Shown here piece by piece: positions 53,720 through 64,000 of a DNA stretch of 64,000 bases. The stretch's first letter is position 1. Every line of letters begins with the position of its first letter. The DNA lies in contig CM061921.1 of NCBI GenBank assembly GCA_031002005.1, forward strand, positions 148,771,283 to 148,835,282, written 5' to 3'. Origin of the DNA: Vandiemenella viatica (taxonomy: Eukaryota > Arthropoda > Insecta > Orthoptera > Morabidae). The translations under genes were made by a program, and so were the position numbers. Under the pieces are notes generated by a model, which did not search any database, was not told the origin of the DNA, and was given only the letters and a program-made list of their open reading frames with translations.

Positions 53720-53850
53720 ACCAGCACGGCCATCTAAATTTCAGTTTTCAATGGTTTCCAAAAATCATTTGTAGCAAATGCTGGTGTAGTTCGCAAAAAT
53801 AAAAATCGTGGCTCACTTTCATTCTGTTCCTTATCAACAATCGTATTCCG
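53720..53850 (+). repeat. SINE A relic
   Basis: CCATCTAAATTTCAGTTTTC, AATGGTTTCCAAAAATCA and GCAAATGCTGG match the body order, heavily diverged. Confidence 0.5.
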
Positions 53851-54177
53851 GCTCTTCGCAGACCAACAAATTCAGAGCTTCTGCAATTTAAAACACTTGA
53901 AACCTTTCTTGTTAGTGTGTAAATCGGATAGCGAACGTTTTCTCATTTTTTTAAAATTGTATCAATAGTACATTTGTACTCTTTTCAATAGTATATATGT
54001 ATAGTATGTTTCAAGGATGACGGAGAATAGCAAATGTATTGATTTGAGATATGGAATCCAGGATCGGTAACTTCTGAGTTGCAGGTTACCTATGAATGTG
54101 GAATAAAAGAACCTATGAATATTTGCAGATACAATAATTTTATTTATCTGTACTACTTTTACAAGCTGTTAATATAT
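53851..54177. other. Unassigned spacer
   Basis: Nothing was recognised. Confidence 0.3.
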
Positions 54178-54545
54178 TTACCACAGTTCTTCGAAATGGT
54201 GTCCCCCAGCTTCGGTGCAGGGATGGTAACGTCGCACTAAGTTCTGTCGTACCAGGTGGAACCACATCGCTGTCGTTCTACCGATGTCTCAAGCAGCGAG
54301 AATTGTCTACAGTAGATTATCTTTAGTCTCTACACAACCACATAAGAAAAAATCAAGTGTAGCGAAATCAAGTAAACGAGCTGACCACGAAACAGGACAT
54401 CCTGTTCCTGTCCATGTTTCAGCGAATGTCTGACGAAGTGTTGACGAAAATTGACCAGTAACTCCATCATGCTAAACCCACATACGATGACGAATAGCAT
54501 GTGGGGTCCGTTCCAATAACCTGATAAGCATATCCCTCAGAAACA
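54178..54545 (-). pseudogene. DDE transposase C-terminal relic (mariner relative)
   Basis: On the reverse strand the frame reads LRDMLIRLLERTPHAIRHRM, WV, a stop, HDGVTGQFSSTLRQTF, WSARLLDFATLDFFLCG, CVETKDNLL, then WFHLVRQNLVRRYHPC and EAGGHHFEELW with a natural stop at 54178. The HDG and TLDFFLCG blocks are the second and third catalytic regions of the same broad family as the element at 52395, and the GGHHFEELW end is its usual C-terminus. There is at least one stop and probably a short deletion between the two blocks. No terminal repeats were found. Confidence 0.75.
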
Positions 54546-54584
54546 CGGTGTTCACTCTTACAGTTAAGAGGGATGGAAGAAGAT

Positions 54585-56060
54585 TTGTTTGTCATTTGTT
54601 ACTTGACTGGTTTGATGCTCTCTTCACATCTGGAGCTAATCTCAAAATACCCTTTAAAACCCACATTCTCTATACGTTCTACTCTCTGTCTTCATCCACA
54701 GTTCTTTCCTTCAGCTGTTCCCTCCACCAACAAATTAATCAATCCTGCATGTTTTCAAATATGACCCACCATCCTGTCTATTCTTTCTGTGAGACTCTTC
54801 CACAAACTTTTTTCCTCAGTCATGACTTGCAAAACGCGTTCATTTTTTACTTTATCTGTCCACTTAATTTTCAGCATTGTTCTACAGCTCAAATGCTTCT
54901 ATTTTCCTTCTTTCTGGTATTTCTAAAGTCCATTCTTCAGTCCCACAAAATGCCATGCTCCACAGATACAGTTTTTGAAAAATCTTTCTCAGTCGTACGT
55001 CATTATTTAAAAGTAAGATATGTCTCTTTTTCAAGAAGGCGTTTTTGGCTAGTGCTGTTCTGCTTCTAATATCATTCCTGCTTCGGCCATCAATCATATT
55101 ACTTCCGAAATAACAGACCTCACTTATTTCTACTACATCTGGTCATGTTATTGCTATCATTTCTACTACATTTAATTGTATTCGTCTTATTTGCTTCACA
55201 TTTATTCCAAATTCTTCCCTCAGTATTTTGTTCATTTCATTCAGTAATTTCTCAGAATCCTCAAGTTGTTCTGCTAACAGGACAGTATCATCAACAAACA
55301 GCAACATACCGATTGTTTCTCCTTTAACACTTATGTCACATTCTAATTTTTCTTCTACTTCCTTTATTGCTTCCTCTATGCACAACTTCAATCATAACTA
55401 TTTTTAAGTGATGCTTGTCTCTCGTGATTCTCTATTTTTATTATAGCCATCTTAATATTAATACATATTATAAATCATTCTTCTGTCTTGATATTTTAGT
55501 CCTGACTTCCGTAAAATATTGAACATCTTGTTTCATCTGACATTATCAAAAGCATTTTTTCCACAAATGCCATAAAAACATACATTTTTTTCGTGATTCA
55601 CCATTCCAATGTAATCTTAAAGCCGGAATTGCTTCTCTGCTACCACGCAATTTCCTAAAACCGATCTTTTCCCTATATCTCTTTTACTATCCTAATCTGT
55701 TGTTCTGCATATTATACTAGTCAGTAATGTTTAAGCGTATGATGTTAGACTTAATGTGCGGTAATTTTCACATTTGTCAGCTTTCATGGTTAAAACGATA
55801 CTTTTATTGAAATCAGTTCGAATCTCCCCTCTTTCATAACTTTTTAGTATTAGTTCGAATAATTTTAGGAGCACTTGTTCTCTTAGAGATTTTAGATTTT
55901 CTGCATGAAACTCATCAATTTCTACTGAGCCTTATTTAAGTTTCAAAGCTTTGTCATATTCTGTCCTTTAAACAAGCTCTCCTAAATCATCAGTATCGAC
56001 ATTATCTTCTCTTTCCGGCAACTGCTGTGCAAATCATCTCTATCCTACAGATTCTCTATG
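54585..56060 (-). pseudogene. Decayed LINE ORF2 covering the RT domain (RTE-like or related)
   Basis: Reverse-strand pieces in order are EREDNVDTDDLGELV, a palm segment with YRTLSLTSYA, NAFDNVR and YQDRRMIYNMY, then IEEAIKEVEEKLECDISVKG, GMLLFVDDTVLLAEQLED (catalytic F-DD box as FVDD), SEKLLNEMNKILREEFGINV, FGSNMIDGRSRNDIRSR and ALAKNAFLKKRHILL...LYLWSMAFCGTEEWTL. This is the RT and post-RT order of the abundant insect endonuclease-reverse transcriptase LINEs. Numerous stops and frameshifts exist. It is the longest LINE in the window and is related to the copy at 11868. Confidence 0.85.
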
Positions 56061-56534
56061 TATTCCTTCCATTGGATAGCTCTATATTTTAAAGTTAAAA
56101 GCCGTTTCCGATTAGTCATCACATGAAATTGCTCGATGATTGACGAGGCGTAGAGATAAATATATTTATTTTGTTTAACTTGTCCAGTAGGCCTATATGT
56201 TTCAAAGAAAATAGTTAGAAAATGATAACAAGACCAATTAACAAATACACAATCAAACAATGATACATTTATATTGGATTAGATTTCAGTGGCGTGGATA
56301 TCGTTGTCATTTGCAGTTAACAAATCAGTTTATCTCCTGATAGTGAAGGGATCCGTACCTGGCATACACCGGCAAATGTTACATTGTTACAAATTTCCTC
56401 TATTGTCGCTCCATAAGATAGTCACAGGAGGCGGCAAAGTATTCGCAGCTTATTCCTTTTACCTCAATTATTGCTCTATAAAGTATACTACCATCCAATA
56501 CTAACCAATTACTCTGAACCTGAAGTTGGACAGA
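56061..56534. other. Unassigned spacer
   Basis: Nothing was recognised. Confidence 0.3.
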
Positions 56535-56880
56535 GATATAAACAAAATTACAGGTGGCAGAAATGAGGTTTCTAATAGGGACAGAGAACGTCACAAGGAA
56601 GGATAAAGTCAGAAATGAAAGCATTAGGAGAGATTAAAAGTCGAAGCGTTGGAAGACACGTTAACGAAGAAAATATTAAAGTGCCTGGAACATATCATGA
56701 GGTTGGAGATTGGGAGAGTGCCAGAGTTAGCGCCTTGAACAATGGGAAAGGAAGAAGACCTATTGGAAGATCACGGACAAGATGGATGGACCAGGTGAAG
56801 CGATTTGATGGGATAAACTTGGAATAACCGTCAGACTGGAAGAGAATGTGCCGGACGACCCGCAAGAGTGGAAACGTTAA
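56535..56880 (+). pseudogene. LINE ORF2 C-terminal fragment
   Basis: QVAEMRFLIGTENVTRKDKV, RNESIRR and, in a second frame, GRRPIGRSRTRWMDQVKRFD followed by SDWKRMCRTT-like sequence match the AAEMRFLRR...GRRPVGRPRTRW-DQV tail of insect LINE ORF2 proteins. A frameshift lies between the two blocks. It ends in a short TGATGACGAT tail. Confidence 0.8.
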
Positions 56881-57947
56881 ATGATGACGATATTAACATA
56901 TGCGATGGCTGTCCTTAACCTTGAGGCTCAGCTGAAATCTCCTGTGTAAGGTGTGAGGGATGGGGAGAAAACAGTTATTATTCTTTAAGCCACTTTGCTG
57001 GGTCAATATTTCTCTGGATGGTGAACAGAGGCGGCTTTGGATGTGAGACCACCCGCAGACTTCCTGACACGTGTGCATTCCTTCACGTTTTCACTGATCC
57101 AGATACCATCACACAACGGCCGACTTGTCGATAAATTCGCTTTAACGAACTTCCTGCAATAGTGGGATCACTCTCAGCTGTTCAACGACCCTGGGTGTTT
57201 TAATGACGCCTGCTCGGTACGCACGGGCCCTTAATTCTAACAAATATGATATTTAATAAAGGTGTATTTTGACTGTAATTTTTACGTATAATGGCAATGT
57301 CACTTCAATAATTAAAATAGATAGGGCCATATAAACAGTTGAATGTGATAGTAGCCCATATTTCGTTCGTTGAAGTATGGCTCCCGTGTGGATTTTTTTT
57401 TTCTTAGCTTTTCCTTCCGCTATTTTTTTTTATCCAAATGTGATGCTACTAAAGCAAGAGAAGATTATTTGTTTGTAAAAAGACGGTAAGGGGAATTGCA
57501 GACTAAAAATTTCTGGAATTATACTATCCTTTTTTGTAAACTTCGGCTACTTACATGAAATTTTAATGACATCTTCATGGATTTCATGGAAACCTAGATT
57601 CAATTGCAATTTTATTTATTCTTTTTGATTCCTAACTACCGAAATCTCAAGAATACTGTAAAAGTTTGTATCACTCAACTCCTTTGAGGTACGTCTATTG
57701 GAATGAACTATGCATTCCCTATGTTGACCCTAGAATTAGAAAGGCTCCACTACCATGAAGGAAACCATCAGGTACTTAATTGATACAGGGCTCAGTGTGC
57801 ATTGGAAATGGTTTTTCCACCGATCAAAATTTAGGTGAAACTCCTCAGCTTTATTATAGCTCTATAAAATCCGGTCATCTATTTCGCAGTAAATGATGTC
57901 TTTGCTGGTGTACCGATGGATTGTGTTGATCAGCCATCTTCTTAAAC
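56881..57947. other. Unassigned stretch
   Basis: A GC-balanced part at 56900-57230 and AT-rich sequence after 57240 have no recognised feature. Confidence 0.3.
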
Positions 57948-58030
57948 ATCCATGCCCGCGGCCGGATTCGAACCGGCGGCCTTCGGCACGTGGAGCTAGC
58001 ACTCTAGCCCCTACGCTACCGAGGCCGGCG
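57948..58030 (-). repeat. SINE B head fragment
   Basis: The reverse strand reads GCCGGCCTCGGTAGCGTAGG and GGTTCGAATCC, almost identical to the head of the copy at 15652. The body is absent. The sequence could fold like a tRNA, but its match to the SINE argues for a repeat fragment. Confidence 0.85.
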
Positions 58031-58339
58031 GCTTGATTTCTTAAGGCAAGGAAGCAGTCGAAGTACAATATTTTCATAACACAATCCGGTGGCGTATCTT
58101 CAAAGTCTCCATTGGAAGTGTACACTGGGAAAGTCTTCGATTTTATTCCCTAGTAGGCTGCTATGCTGACAGAGTATACGTCGATGCAGTGTTTCAAATA
58201 ATCGACCTAACGTATGCTAACGTTAAGAATTGATTGAAAAGCCGGAGGAATATATCACAAGTCTACAGTTCCACGGTAGGGCAACGGGGCTGATTGAACT
58301 GAGGATAGGAAGGAAAGTGGTGTGACCTTGACTGGACTT
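58031..58339. other. Unassigned spacer
   Basis: No feature was recognised. Confidence 0.3.
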
Positions 58340-58515
58340 GTAAATAAAAACACCGTCTATTAGCAACTGGTTTTATTGATGTAAGCTCAGACGCGTTTCG
58401 CCCTTGTGGAATGGGGCATCGTCGTCTGAGCTTACATCAATAAAACCAGTTGCTAATAGATGGTGTTTTTATTTACAATTATGTAATAAGCAACTGCGGA
58501 AGGATGGCCAATATA
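58340..58515 (-). repeat. Penelope-like hairpin with hammerhead-like loop
   Basis: Arms of about 50 bp (58343-58392 and 58427-58478) are reverse complements with one or two mismatches. The loop carries a hammerhead-like core on the reverse strand. The right arm is followed by AAGCAACTGCGGAAGGATGG, which also adjoins the hairpin at 2114, so both belong to one family. No target duplication was resolved. Confidence 0.7.
58383..58434 (-). ncRNA. Hammerhead-like motif with altered core
   Basis: On the reverse strand GACGACGA replaces CUGANGA, then TGCCCC, a loop, GGGC and GAAACGCGTC. Stem II, GAAA and the ACGCGT helix III match the motif at 2339, and stem I here is exceptionally long (about 45 bp). 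Loss of the C-U of the core predicts weak or no cleavage. Confidence 0.5.
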
Positions 58516-59904
58516 CGATACATTGACTGGACTTATTTCGTGTGGGAATTTTGACACTGTTCATGAAGAAATTAGTTACGCTATTAAGCATAGGCAAGTC
58601 GTCATTGTGTGGAGAGGCTAAGTTTCCTCGAAACAGTAAGTATTCTGTGTTGTCAGTTTGTTGGTTTACCAAACCAAACGCTTCTGGATCAGGACGAACA
58701 GAAGGTTCTGCAAACTTGTTGCACTAGCTTAGAATCTACGAAATCCGATATACACCAAGAAATTATGTCATTCAGTCAAATATCAGTTCGAGGCTTTCCA
58801 GTCCTTCACTATTTTGAACATACGTTGAGGGCAGGATATTTATTCCGACCATTACGTAGAGTCAGCTGTAATGCTTGATTCATTAGGCAAAAATTATTTC
58901 TACATTACTAGTACATTTATAATACAATAGATTATAAATAAACACCTGTTCTGGACGTACGAGTAGAAAGAATAATTGTACGCTACCTTGGAAAATACGA
59001 GGCTTTGCCAGTGGGTTTTATTTGTTGGAAATGCCCCGAACATGTTGAGGGAGGTTTGTGGTGTGGTTTTGTACCTGCGGTTGCTGTATTGCATTGCATG
59101 GCCGTGACCTGCTATTAAGAGAGTGCCTCAGCTTTTCACTTTCGAGTCAATTGGTCTGGCAATGAGATAACTGCATCACTTACTCGCAGCTGCATCTAGA
59201 GACACGCGCAAACCGAATGCATATCAGTATCAGACCAAAGCCAAATGATGATAGCGCTTTTGAATGCTCCAGTTTTAATATGAAGGTCTTGTGAGCCAAT
59301 GAGCTTTTCTTTTACTAGTGAAATGATCGGTTAAAACAAATGAAACACATTCAATCAGAGCAAACGATTAACTGCAGCTAGAAAATACGGATCCTCTGAT
59401 AAACAGAATTTATAAAAAAATAATTTTCCATTTTCTATTTTTGTCTGCTAAAGAAAAAAGAAACGAAAACACACAATATTTTGAGAATTAAATTTTTTAA
59501 AAACAGAGTGAACAATCTCTACAAATTCAGTACAGGAAAATTAGTCTTCTACTTTCATCCAAAAATTTTCTTCAGCAATAGTTTGTTTCGTTATGTGTGA
59601 TAATGAGATTTATGTTGATATAAAATGTACTACAGGAGATTTCTGTAACTGGTCATAAAATATATTGCCTGAATCATGCTCTAGCTTCATTAATGGACAG
59701 TAATTATACAAATTGAACGTGGAAATAATACATAATACATACAGTCAAAATAATTAAATGTGTTTTATAATAAGCAGTGATGAAAAACGAGTGACGTTTA
59801 TAGTATTTGCAGAAACTGTATATCAATATCTGTGACAAACAATTTACGGGCAGACAGTGAATACACGATGTAATATACCTGAAATAACCAGTGGGATAAG
59901 GTTT
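58516..59904. other. Unassigned stretch
   Basis: No repeat or gene is recognised. A forward frame at 58609-58878 has no family. The sequence is AT-rich after 59260. Confidence 0.3.
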
Positions 59905-60090
59905 TTATCAAAAAATGGTAGTGAAATCGGTCATTGTTTTTATGAAGAAACCATCTCAGTATTCGTCCGAACATTCTTCAGGAATTTATGGAAAAGCGAA
60001 ATCAGGGATAGATGGTGCGGGAACCGAACCCAAGTTCTCCCTACAGCCTACCCCTAACTTTAACACTCACGCACCAGACAAGAACTTGTT
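59905..60090 (-). repeat. SINE A relic
   Basis: GAAGAAACCATCTCAGTATTCG, GGAATTTATGGAAAAGCGAAATC and GGGAACCGAACCCAAG (B-box region) fit the family order. The copy is strongly diverged. Confidence 0.6.
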
Positions 60091-61011
60091 GATTGGTCGA
60101 TGAATGGCTAATAAAAAATCCTATAATCGTGGATGCTTTACCGCTTACCCCGTCATTAAGTGAGGAATGCAACATCGAATCCAAGCTGTCCATCTGTTTA
60201 CATGAAACAACAGGAGTCTGTTTTGCGCTGTTAAATCGAGGGATCGCGACAACTAATTTGATAGATTAAATTCTGAACCACTCTCTTACCACTCAGAATT
60301 AATTTCCCATGATTGTCAGAAATAATTTCATGGGAATTTTCACACTTAATGTAGACCATAATTCATTTCTCTACATAATCCTCTGCTATAAAGAGATTGG
60401 TTGATGAATACAAATCAAAACTACAACCTGCTCTTTTACATATTACACATTTTATGCTCAAACACCTACATGTTCATCGGTTACTGATTTGGTTATATTG
60501 CCACTCAATGATTATCAAGTTTCGTGTGAGAGTGTAACACCCAGGACACAACGCGCTTGGAGAGGACACAGATGTCTTTCTGATACATCAGTGACAGAAT
60601 CCGTACATCTCCAAATCACGTAAACCTGTATCACGCCGTGAGTATTTATAGGGGGGAAAAAAACAACTGTGTGGTTTTATGAAACCACGAAGCAAGTGAA
60701 ACTTTTTTAAGCATTTAACTGAAAATTTTCGGAAAATTATTCGATTTAGGGTATTAAAATTGCGTTCTTTATCTTAACCTAATAATTGGAAAATGGGAAT
60801 GATAATGGGAAATCAATAGTAAACAAGAAATCCAACTATAAATTTTAATTTCAATCAATGTATTAGAGTACGGAATACATAATAAATACAATCACACGAA
60901 TAAGTGAGAATGTAAATGCTAAACGGTCAACTGATGCGAGCTATGGGCGCCGCCATATTGCCCTTGGCTGCTCTGCCGAGCGCCTTTCACTTTATCCCCA
61001 CTCCGCGGCCG
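60091..61011. other. Unassigned stretch
   Basis: It is AT-rich apart from 60940-61010, where GGGCGCCGCCATATTGCCC-type sequence appears. No gene was recognised. Confidence 0.3.
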
Positions 61012-62385
61012 GCTGTAATGCAACATGCGATAGATGGACGAAGAAATAACACTTCCTGTTTTCGGAAGAGAATATTATAAAGCACCCGTCAGTTGCCGAT
61101 TACATTGCTTCAGTTCAACTGTAGTCGACACCAGGCAGATCTCAACTGACCAGGAGAGGTTTTAAGTGTGGAAATCGCAATTGTAGAACGAACAAGTCTG
61201 GTAAATAGTACGTCACCTCTGGTTTCTCGCCCGAAAGCAGTTCTGCCTGGTGGGCCTCCGTTTAAGAGAAATTGGGGATTAAAAAAAGTGCTAAAATTGT
61301 ATGTAAATGAGCTATACTTTTACGGAAAACCGTTAGTTCATAATGTCTATTTAGCCGTGGTCGTTAAGGCGGAGTGCTCAGATGCGATGGGTTCGAAGTT
61401 CGATCCCACCAACCACGAAGTTTTTTTTCTATTTTTTTTATTGCCATTACATCTTGTATCATTAATAATTTTTTTTTGAAACGTAATCTACAACATTTTT
61501 ATTTTCCTTTGACAAATACGCAAATATTAGGATGGTATAAATCATAAAAAGATTTGAAACAAAAATTACGTGAGTACCAGGAACATTTTTTGAAGGATAT
61601 GTTTCGACAGTCAAATACAGTATTTATTATTGATTTAGGAAAGCAGGTTTCGTTAACATTTGTAAATTTGGGCCTTTTATTCGTTAATTTCGAACCATAC
61701 CAGGAATATTTTATCATGTCATAAAATACAGGCGCTCGCAAAATGTGGTGAATAAGAGAATATATCTTAACAGCATCTTTGCACGGTTATCTTGCAAACA
61801 GTTCCGGCGCATTTTGAAGCTTTTTTATTAGTATTTTTACCTGATGATAGAAATACACATCACGTGGCTGACATAAATGCATACATTTCGGTGTTACCAT
61901 CCTATTATTTGCGTATTTGTCAAAGGAAAATAATTTTTTTTTTAGGATTTGTTTCAAAACAATTTTTAATGCTACAACATAGAATAGCAATAAAAAAAAT
62001 ACATATAGAAAAAAAAAATTCGCGAGTGGGGAAATCGAACTTCGCACCAATCGCAACTGATCACACAGCCTCAACGAGTACGGCTAAATAGACATTATAA
62101 ACTAACGGTCTTCCGTACAAGTATAGCTCATTTACATACAATTTAAGCACTTTTTAATCCCCGATTTCTCTTAAACAGAGGCCCACCAGGCAGAACTGCT
62201 TTAGGGCGAGAAACCAGATGTGACGTACTATTTCCCAGGCTTGTTCGTTCTACGATTGCGATTTCAACACTGAAAACCTCCCCTTGTGAATGTTAATGGA
62301 CATGAGGCCTCCACACTAGGTCACGTCATACCTGCGCGCATGCGCCTGGTCGGCTGTAATGCGACATGCAATAGATGGACCGAAA
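61012..62385. mobile_element. Foldback element with ~390-bp arms holding a tRNA-like segment
   Basis: The left arm (about 61150-61536) and right arm (about 61889-62288) are reverse complements at roughly 85-90 percent by eye. Landmarks are AGCAGTTCTGCCTGGTGGGC against GCCCACCAGGCAGAACTGCT and TTTGACAAATACGCAAATA against its complement. Each arm holds a tRNA-Ser-like stretch (left 61350-61420: GCCGTGGTCGTTAAGGCGG, then GTTCGATCCC). About 350 bases separate the arms. Outside them a direct repeat of about 31 bases, starting CGGCTGTAATGC, lies at 61012 and 62352. It codes for no recognised transposase. The superfamily is unknown. Confidence 0.75.
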
Positions 62386-62499
62386 AATTTGAGGCGATAG
62401 AATGAAAGTTTCACTTTAAAAACCGATGACTAAACCAGGATTTGCCTGTATAATTAAAAAACCTCATACTTCGGAGCTAGGATTGGAATTCACGCTAGA

Positions 62500-62745
62500 T
62501 CCGAGCCTCGTGGGCGAGCAGTAAAGATCGCGTCTGAAATTTGGGAAGACGAGGGTTAGAATTCTAGTCAGGCTATCCAGAGTTCGGTTTTCCAAGATTT
62601 CCCGAAATCAATCCAGATGTATGGAGGGATGATTCCTGCCATGGCCGAATTCCTTCCAGTTCCTTGCTCCCCGCCCCATCCTTTTCCAGCTTTAATGATC
62701 TCGATATCGACGAGTCGTATAGCTCGAAGCAAGAAAAATATCCAC
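62500..62745 (+). repeat. SINE A copy, tail variant 1, diverged
   Basis: CCGAGCCTCGTGGGCGAGCAG (head), TTCGGTTTTCCAAGATTTCCC, GCCATGGCCGAATTCCTTCC and a worn hairpin (TTTAATGATCTCGATATCGACG) are present. Confidence 0.82.
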
Positions 62746-62790
62746 GTTGGTGTAACACCCCCCTCCCCCCTAGGCCTTTACCAGAGATAA

Positions 62791-63318
62791 AGGGGCCATC
62801 CATAAATTACGTCACACCTTGAGGGGGGGGAGGGGGGGGAGTCAACAAAGTGTGACATCGTGTGACAACGTGTGTCATAAACTTTTTGACATCAGATGCA
62901 TAATTTGTATCACTTTTTGGCTCGTGGCGGAAGATGATGATGATGTTGACACATCGAATGTTCCCAACACTATCGAAATCAAGAATGAAGTTACTATTAT
63001 GACAATATAAACGGTATCAAGGAATGGGTTCAAAATGCATGGACACATGATGACTCAATTTTGTATCATTAATTGGATTTTTATGTTTTTTTATATTTTC
63101 TTAAATGTTTGATTTATTGTTGATTTGATTTTTTAACTAGAAATACATAAATAATTTTGTAAGTGCTGTTTTAATTTATAAATATAAAATTGCAAAATAT
63201 GTAACGTCACACCAGGGGAGGGGGGGAGGGTCCCACAAATGTGACAACCTGTCACATGGGGGGAGGGAGGGGTCGAAAAATCATTAAATTCGTGTGACGT
63301 AATTTGTGGATGGCCCCT
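62791..63318. mobile_element. MITE with AGGGGCCATCCA inverted ends
   Basis: AGGGGCCATCCATAAATTAC at 62791 is matched by the complement of GTAATTTGTGGATGGCCCCT ending at 63318. Just inside are TGTGAC/GTCACA repeats and G-rich tracts (GGGAGGGGGG) on both arms. The centre is AT-rich. At 528 bp it has no coding capacity. Its ends resemble those of MITE G in general style (CCATAAA-TACGT) but not in sequence. The target duplication is not clear. Confidence 0.85.
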
Positions 63319-63773
63319 AATGTGCTGAAGTGCTGCACAGGTGGATCCTAGTAGAATTTGCAGTCACCTGAATGGCAACATTGTCCCTAAATGCAAATAA
63401 GCAGACTTCTGTTCTAACCTGAACGATGTTTCATGCCACAACAATGTCTCAAGGTAGAAAAACACTTTAAATTATTTGTGTATCTCCTCATTGTTTTTCG
63501 AATTTCATAAACTACAGATAGAGCGGACGGTCGAACCTTATACACGAAAAACGACGGACCTGGTGTCTGGCTTCTACAGCAAAGTCGCTATCGTTCTTAC
63601 AATGTAGGGTACAGAATCCATTACTGCTATCGATGACTTTCACGGGATAGATTTAGTTTGACTTTCTAAAAAACTGATGAGCATATACATATTATCATAA
63701 GAGGAATAAATAGGTGAATGGTGTCATTCTGTGTACTCGACTGGGAACAAAACTCCTAAAAACACACATCCAA
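63319..63773. other. Unassigned spacer
   Basis: Nothing was recognised. Confidence 0.3.
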
Positions 63774-64000
63774 GAGAGCGTCCATAAAATACGCAGCTCC
63801 ATTTTAGCATCCTGTGAACCCTCTCCAGTAGCTTTTTTGCTCATTGATTCGAGAAGACATTTATTATTGTTTTCTCTGGTCAGACTATCGTAAACTATAC
63901 TGTATACAGAGATAATTAAATGACAGGAATAAATATTTACAAGCTGTTGTGTGTTCTGTACCTTAGTGTAACTGTGGCAAATAAAATGAATTAAAAGCTA
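63774..64000. mobile_element. MITE G copy 6, cut by the window edge
   Basis: GAGAGCGTCCATAAAATACG begins the left end. The conserved centre (TTTACAAGCTGTTGTGTG) and AATTAAAAGCTA follow at the window border. Internal G/C runs have been deleted (a direct jump from GTGAACCCTCTCC to AGTAGCTTTT). Confidence 0.85.

Noticed and set aside
54548..55069. 173-codon forward frame
   Set aside because: It is antisense to the 3' part of a LINE whose protein is readable on the reverse strand.
61168..61479. 103-codon forward frame in the foldback arm
   Set aside because: It spans the inverted arm and tRNA-like segment. The matching arm does not keep the frame, so it is not likely coding.
1..64000. CRISPR arrays, operons, bacterial promoters or ribosome binding sites
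   Set aside because: The base composition, SINE/LINE content and lack of dense open frames are eukaryotic. No regularly spaced direct repeats were seen.

Overview
The window looks like nuclear intergenic DNA from an arthropod with a large, repeat-rich genome, most likely an insect and perhaps a polyneopteran. This rests on its repeats: tRNA-derived SINEs, jockey/CR1-like and RTE-like LINE fragments, mariner, Tc1, hAT and Helitron elements, and Penelope-type hairpins with hammerhead motifs. No database could be searched. I found no intact host gene, rRNA, CRISPR array or operon. Nearly everything I can explain is transposon-derived, and the elements are heavily nested.

Recurring families, named here for reference. 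SINE A (about 250 bp, at least 25 copies or fragments) has a tRNA-like head, a conserved body and one of two alternative 3' tails. SINE B has the 3' motif GAGCTGGCTG. SINE C has a GTTAAACTGTAGGTC core. SINE D starts CCCGTTGGCTCAGTTGG. MITE G is a G-tract element with GGGAGCGTCC ends and TWA-like target duplications. There are also Helitrons, Penelope-like hairpins and several LINE lineages.

Layout. 0-5 kb: a Tc1 remnant, then SINE D next to a reverse-strand Helitron that was split by a hammerhead-bearing hairpin insertion. 5-9 kb: mostly unexplained AT-rich sequence with old SINEs. 9-13.5 kb: four decayed LINE pieces with SINE insertions. 13.5-20 kb: SINEs and MITE G copy 1 (itself hit by SINE B). 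20-25 kb: a LINE with a SINE inside, then a mariner whose transposase is cut by a LINE. 25.5-31.5 kb: MITE G copy 2, a complete hAT element with perfect 8-bp duplications (hit by SINE A), and MITE G copy 3 (hit by a LINE). 31-39 kb: sparse SINEs, a LINE tail, and a three-layer nest at 36.2-37.2 kb. 39.4-40.7 kb: a complete non-autonomous Helitron. 41.6-42.3 kb: a LINE endonuclease segment split by MITE G copy 5. 46-51 kb: SINEs, a foldback element, SINE-in-SINE, a MADF-domain pseudogene, and an inverted repeat ending in a hammerhead motif. 52-57 kb: an internally deleted mariner relative, another transposase remnant and two LINE pieces. 58-64 kb: a Penelope-like hairpin, a 1.1-kb foldback with tRNA-like arms, a long-TIR MITE and a truncated MITE G.

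There is no pathway to describe. The window reads as a stratigraphic record: Helitron, mariner and hAT DNA elements and LINEs formed the older layer, and SINEs (chiefly A) and MITE G landed in them later. Most junctions can be dated relative to each other from target-site duplications visible in the sequence.
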